A stretch of 64,000 bases of DNA, taken from Bradyrhizobium cenepequi (lineage in GTDB: Bacteria; Pseudomonadota; Alphaproteobacteria; Rhizobiales; Xanthobacteraceae). The notes below the pieces were generated by a model. It searched no databases. It was not told the origin of the DNA and saw only the letters and a list, made by a program, of their open reading frames with translations. Numbering within the stretch: position 1 is the stretch's first letter; every line of letters starts with the position of its first letter. The DNA lies in contig NZ_JAGKJI010000002.1 of the NCBI RefSeq assembly GCF_020329485.1, forward strand, positions 186,001-250,000, in the 5' to 3' direction. Below, in pieces: positions 59,774-64,000 of the stretch. The translations under genes and the position numbers were made by a program.

Positions 59774-60307
59774 TCATTGTCCGAGACGCGCGAGCAGCGC
59801 ATCGACACGAGCCTGCCCCCAGCGCTTGACCACCAGCGGCTCGTTTCCGGGATCGACATCGACGCCTTCACCCGGAGCAAGCACCACCTGGTTTCCGCCG
59901 CGCGGCCGGCGCACTGCGACCCGGCCCTGCAGCACCAGCACCGATGTCCTCGCCTCCTGCACATCGACCGCCCATTTGGTCCCACGCACGGCGGCAATCG
60001 CTTGCGGCGTGTTGACGCGAAAACGATTCTTGCCGCGCTGTTTGGGCGCGTCGAGCAACAACGCCTTGCTCTGCAGGTCGACTGACGTGGCGCTGCCATC
60101 ATGGCCTTGCAGCGTGAACCTCGCGCCATCCTCGGCGACGACGATCAGCCCGTCGCGGCAGCGCAGGATTTGCGTTGCTCTCGGGCCTGCCTCCGACGGA
60201 CATGTCGCGGCCATCGTCTGCGCTGCCGCAGGCTGGATCGCAAGTGTGGTGCAGATGAGAACGAGGCCCGCCAGCCGCGCGAGCGCTCCTGCAATGTATC
60301 GCTGCAA
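59774..60307 (-). CDS. FecR-domain exported protein
   Basis: A 177-residue protein with a signal peptide (AGLVLICTTLAIQPAAAQ) and a FecR-type domain: FRVNTPQAIAAVRGTKWAVDVQEARTSVLVLQGRVAVRRP (about 92-131). I start at TTG with GAGGGG just before it; the longer GTG frame is also possible. It ends four bases before the CHASE2-cyclase gene, so the two form an operon. FecR/CHASE2 cyclase pairs recur in proteobacteria and suggest envelope sensing coupled to cyclic nucleotide output. Confidence 0.88.
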   Translation of the reverse strand: MQRYIAGALARLAGLVLICTTLAIQPAAAQTMAATCPSEAGPRATQILRCRDGLIVVAEDGARFTLQGHDGSATSVDLQSKALLLDAPKQRGKNRFRVNTPQAIAAVRGTKWAVDVQEARTSVLVLQGRVAVRRPRGGNQVVLAPGEGVDVDPGNEPLVVKRWGQARVDALLARLGQ

Positions 60308-60489
60308 AACGCTCCCCTCGCAAAAATGGTCGGCCGCCACAATATCGCTCTTTGAAACTCACACTATGTCCAGAAAATGTCTGCCCACGTCCAGTCCCAA
60401 TGGCGTGAGCCGACGCGACACTTCGTCATGCACAAAGTCGCGTCACGGGGACGTGATGTCACGCGCGGATGCGATAGGACCCTGCCGAT

Positions 60490-63166
60490 CTATCCCGCGA
60501 CCGGCGGCGTCTCAGCCTGCCGCCGGAACAAGATGCGCTGGTAGAGCCAGCCGATCGCGACCAGCACCACGCCAAGGCACATGAAGGACAGCGCGCGGTA
60601 GACGCCTGTGAGCTGCGACATGTCGACCACGAACGCCTTCACGATGGTCAGCGCGATGACGGCGGCGGAGGCCATCCGCGCGCGCTGCGAGCCAGCGACG
60701 ATGCCGATCCCGAGCAGCACGACACCGAACACAAGCCAGGCGATCGAATAGGTGTATTGCTCGGCGCCCGTGGTCGGGCCGTGCGAGAGCACGGGGCCGT
60801 GGTAGAGCCGGCGGATTTCAAAGCTGACATAGGTGAGCGCGAGGATCAGCGCGCCGGCTGCGAGCGTGTTTGCGTAGGCGGCCGGACGCCGTCCCGCCAC
60901 CGCATAAGACAACAGCAGCGCCAGCACTGCCGGCAGGGCATAGCCGAGCAGGAGCAGGTTGATGAAGCCGCCGCCGACATTGATCGGCCACAGGATCGGC
61001 GTCTCCAGCAGCATCAGGCCGAAGACCGCGGCAAGACCGGCGAACACCGTCAGCAGTACCGCACTGATATTGTGCACGATACTGGCCGTGCGGATGCGCA
61101 GACGCTCCAGCCCGATCGCCATCGCCAGCGCGGTGCAGACCTGCAGCGCGACCTCGGTGAGGCCGGCGCTGCTACGGTAGACATCGCCCTGGTTGACGGC
61201 GTGCCGGATCTCCATGAAGGCGAGCAGGACCGTGAACAGGATCGCGGCCGACTCGACCGCACGGAGCGCCGCATCGTCGCCATTGCGGCGCAGGAAGATG
61301 CTGGCGGCCCAGAACGAGGCGGCGGGAATGCCGTAGCCCCACAACAGCCAGTTGAAGATCGGCGTGGTGCCGACCGCATCGCCGACGATCCGCGGCTCAT
61401 AGCCGATGCGCAGCACGACGATGCCGGCGAGGATCGCGGCCAGCGTGCGCAGGAAGGCAATTGGCCGCTGCAGCGATATCCAGGCAGTGCCGAGCGACAT
61501 CAGCGCCAGCGCAATTGTGAGCCAGCCTTTTTCCAGCGCGAAGGTGAGTGCGAGCGCCAGCGCGGCGAGCGTGCCGGTCGCAAACAGCGCGATCGGCGCG
61601 GAGTGTTCGGGCCGGTCCTCGCGCCTGGTCAGGAATTCGGTCGTGGCGGCGAAGGCCGCGGCGAGCAATACCGCGAAAATCGCGAACGGGATCGAACGGT
61701 CGAGCTGCGCGATCCGGGCGTAGAGCGCGACCAGCAGCGCGAGCGGCGTGAACGTGGCCACCGCAGCCCACTGCACGATGATCGCAGTTGTGGTGAAGCG
61801 GCGCTGCGCCAGGAAGCCAGCCACGCCGAACATGCTCGCGAAGATCGCCGCCGTGGTCATGTGCAGCGAGACCGAACCGTCGGTGGCGTTTGGCCCGATG
61901 CCGGGCAGGGGGCCGCCGGGCAGCACCAGCATGTCCGGATTGCCGCGCACCGCCCATTCGGCGAACACGACAAACACGAACAGCGCGGCGGCGCCGATCG
62001 CAGCAGTAGCCGCCGGCGTCCGCCAGGCGACGAACAAGCTGCCGGCGACGAGGAGGCCGAAGCTGATCAGCGCGGGGTCGGCGTGAAAGCTGTTGAGCAC
62101 GATCAGCAGCGCGCCGAACAGATAGGCGATCAAGGAGCCCGATGAGATCGGCTCGACATGCTCGCCCTCCGGCTCCGGTCCGAGCATGAAGCCGCAGACG
62201 ACCAATACCGCCCGCGAGAATGAATCCTGCGATGACATGGAAGGCGTGCGGCCCGATCATCGACGGCCCGCATTGCAGGCAGGGGAACGTCCAGAGCAGC
62301 GCGAACACGACCGTGGTGACGGCAAGCCAGCGCCACAGCCGGATGCGGGCGAGGCCGAACGATGCCGCGGTCACGATCGCAAGGTAGATGTAGAGCGCCC
62401 AGAAGTCCGGCTTTTCCGATGACACGAGGATCGGCGTAGCGAAGGCGCCGACGACGCCAAGCCCGGCCAGCGCCTGCCCATGCAACAGCGCCGCGGCGAG
62501 CGTGCCAAGCGCGACCAGTCCGAGCAGCACGAAGGCGGTGGCCGGCGCAAGGAAGTCGTAGAGCGCGTAGGCCGCATAGATGGTCGCGAATGCCACTGCC
62601 GTTCCTGCGGCGGTGAGGATCGCTGGAATGTTGGCGATCGGCAGCGGCGCGATTGTGGAGATGCTTTCCTTGCGCCGCGTCCATTCGCCGGCGCCGAGCA
62701 GCGCCAGTGCGAACACGCCGCCGAGCGTGGTGCGCACGCCGGGACCGAGCAGGCCGGCTTCGATCGAATAGCGCACCATGAAGAAGCCGCCGAGCGCCAG
62801 CGTCAGGCCGCCGAGCCACACCACCCAGCGGGTACCGATGGTCTCTTCGAAGCCGGGTCGCGCGGGTGGCGGTGCGGGCGGCGCCTCGCTGGGACCACTT
62901 GGCGCGGCCGCTTGCTCGGCCATGGCAGGGGCGTGCTGGATGGCCTCTGGCGGCAATGGCGGAGGTGTGGCCACCGGCCGCGAGGTCGCAAGCGTGGGCT
63001 CCGGCTCTTGCTCCGGGGCGAGTGGCGGCGGTGCTGGCCTTGGCGCCGCGACGTTCGCGCCTTCGAGGGCGTCCAGCCGCGTGCGCAGCGCGGCCACCTC
63101 ATTCGTTGCCTTCAGCGCAAATGCAAATGCGACGATCGCAATGACGAAAACAATGAACTCAAGCAT
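60490..63166 (-). pseudogene. DUF2339 multi-pass membrane protein with frameshift
   Basis: Two frames on the minus strand together encode one DUF2339 protein of about 890 residues. The 5' frame runs from MLEFIVFVIAI (start at 63166, GGAGG just upstream) through a Pro-rich linker, TRWVVWLGGLTLALGGFFMVRYSIEAG and helices to FHVIAGFILA. The 3' frame resumes with VLVVCGFMLGPEP and more than 15 further helices to 60490. Reading joins if one base is removed from the CCC at 62211-62213 (GGG in the gene). This is either a true frameshift or a sequencing error. The function of DUF2339 is unknown. Confidence 0.85.
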
Positions 63167-63284
63167 CAGGCCTCCAGGCGGACGCGCGAGGGGCGTAACC
63201 AATCACGTCCGCGGTCGTCGCAATCTTCTGAGTGGAGGCTGCCCCGTACAAAGTTCAATCGTTAAAGCGGCATTTCCGCGCGAC

Positions 63285-63794
63285 TCACTCCAGGTCGACC
63301 CGGAACGGCTGGTTTTCGATGCTCATGGCGCCTGGCCCGATCTCGTCGAGGGCGCGCAGCATCCGCCCCTCCCGCCCGAGCGCCTTGTCGGCGAGGCTCA
63401 CCAGCAGCCGGTTCGGCGACGCGACCGGAGAGGCGGCGCGGATCTTGCGCGCGATCTCGATCTCGTCGCGATGTGGATTGAGCGCGCAGGCGGCGGCGAA
63501 AGCACTCGCGGTCGAGCGGCTGATTCCGGCATAGCAGTGCACCACCATCGGAGCGCTGCGGTCCCACTTCCGCACGAAGTTCAAGACACGTTCGATGTGT
63601 TCTTCCGACGGCGCGATGAAGCCGTCCATCACTTCGGTGATGTCGTCGACCTGCACGCGCAGATGGTTGGCCTCGAGTATGGAAGCCGGCCGCTGCACCT
63701 GCGCGACATTGGCCATCACGGTGAGGATATGGCTGGCGCCGGTCAGTCTGACGGTTTCGGGAAGCAGGGCGAGCGAGCAGACGTGAAGCATCAT
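63285..63794 (-). CDS. Protein tyrosine phosphatase-like protein
   Basis: A 169-residue dual-specificity-type phosphatase with the P-loop VHCYAGISRSTAS (Cys near 87), the HCx5RS signature, and an upstream Asp-rich HLRVQVDDITEVMDG segment that may hold the general acid. Bradyrhizobial orthologues are annotated as tyrosine phosphatases. The substrate is unknown. The start is one of two adjacent ATG codons. It is upstream of the DUF2339 gene on the same strand, about 120 bases away. Confidence 0.88.
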   Translation of the reverse strand: MMLHVCSLALLPETVRLTGASHILTVMANVAQVQRPASILEANHLRVQVDDITEVMDGFIAPSEEHIERVLNFVRKWDRSAPMVVHCYAGISRSTASAFAAACALNPHRDEIEIARKIRAASPVASPNRLLVSLADKALGREGRMLRALDEIGPGAMSIENQPFRVDLE

Positions 63795-63877
63795 GGTCCT
63801 TGGGCAAGGTGGTTGGACCCAATTATAACCGCTGCCGTAGGGTGGGCAAAGGCGCCCTTCGCGGTGCCAATTACTGC

Positions 63878-64000
63878 GCCCTCGCCCCTTGTGGGAGAGG
63901 GCTGCGCCGGCGTCGGCAATGAACTCGTTGGGTGAGGGGTTCTTTCCACGAGCGCCGTTGCCCGTGGAGGCAACCCCTCATCCGCGCTTCGCGCCACCTT
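63878..64000. repeat. Palindromic repeat, family B (cut by the window end)
   Basis: It begins CCTCGCCCCTTGTGGGAGAGGG and has GGGTGAGGGG and CCCCTCATCC inner arms; the right end is beyond the window. It is the most diverged copy of family B. Confidence 0.75.

Noticed and set aside
60757..62145. Open frame of 462 codons opposite the DUF2339 gene
   Set aside because: Antisense shadow of membrane helices; low-complexity Arg/Glu/Gln.
61397..62200. Alternative-frame tail of the DUF2339 5' frame (after the frameshift)
   Set aside because: It is Arg-rich out-of-frame sequence after the frameshift, not a real protein end.

Overview
The window is a GC-rich alphaproteobacterial chromosome segment that looks like Bradyrhizobium or a close relative (Nitrobacteraceae). 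Lineage signs are the fused cytochrome b/c1 gene, the fused anthranilate synthase trpE(G) behind a trpL attenuator, a CcrM-type GANTC methyltransferase, small families DUF1236, DUF3096, DUF6894 and DUF2007, and many short palindromic intergenic repeats. It is mostly core housekeeping DNA. I see no transposase, integrase, phage gene, CRISPR array, rRNA or tRNA.

Layout. 1-6350: end of the bc1 gene, a dienelactone hydrolase-like enzyme, an extradiol dioxygenase-like protein, the trpL leader with trpE(G), and apt. 6497-10049: a tandem pair of MinD/ParA-like ATPases of unknown role, then lemA and an M48 metalloprotease. 10241-17358: a genome maintenance block with an Rsm22-like methyltransferase, smc, a DsbA-like oxidoreductase, a DciA-like protein and mutY. 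17418-22184: hotdog thioesterase, two glutathione S-transferases, a LysR regulator divergent from an NTF2-like protein, and a structured non-coding element. 22469-29850: ccrM, a zinc metallopeptidase, moaB, a MarR-GNAT protein, a small glycosyltransferase, a PA0069-type radical SAM protein and rnhB. 30040-40891: a membrane glycosyltransferase, an unusual uracil-DNA glycosylase, ETF-ubiquinone oxidoreductase, a TPR protein with ispE, a polyprenyl diphosphate synthase, a DUF2007 protein, a methyltransferase and an S49 peptidase. 41086-49492: glyQ-glyS, a two-module unknown protein, DUF1236 and DUF3096 proteins, and ppdK. 50009-63794: a hybrid histidine kinase, a SleB-type hydrolase, an MFS transporter, an AcuI/YhdH-type reductase, a FecR/CHASE2-cyclase pair, a frameshifted DUF2339 gene and a tyrosine phosphatase.

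Intergenic space is filled by at least six families of short inverted repeats, several in two to seven copies within 64 kb. The observations most worth a second look are the apparently leaderless trpL gene, a dense GANTC cluster at the ccrM start codon, the orphan ATPase pair, the structured element near 18.8-19.2 kb, unlisted small genes of 33 and 50 codons, a block of unusual leucine codons inside glyS, and the single-base frameshift in the DUF2339 gene. No clear new multi-gene defence or biosynthetic system is visible; the ATPase pair is the best candidate for an undescribed function.
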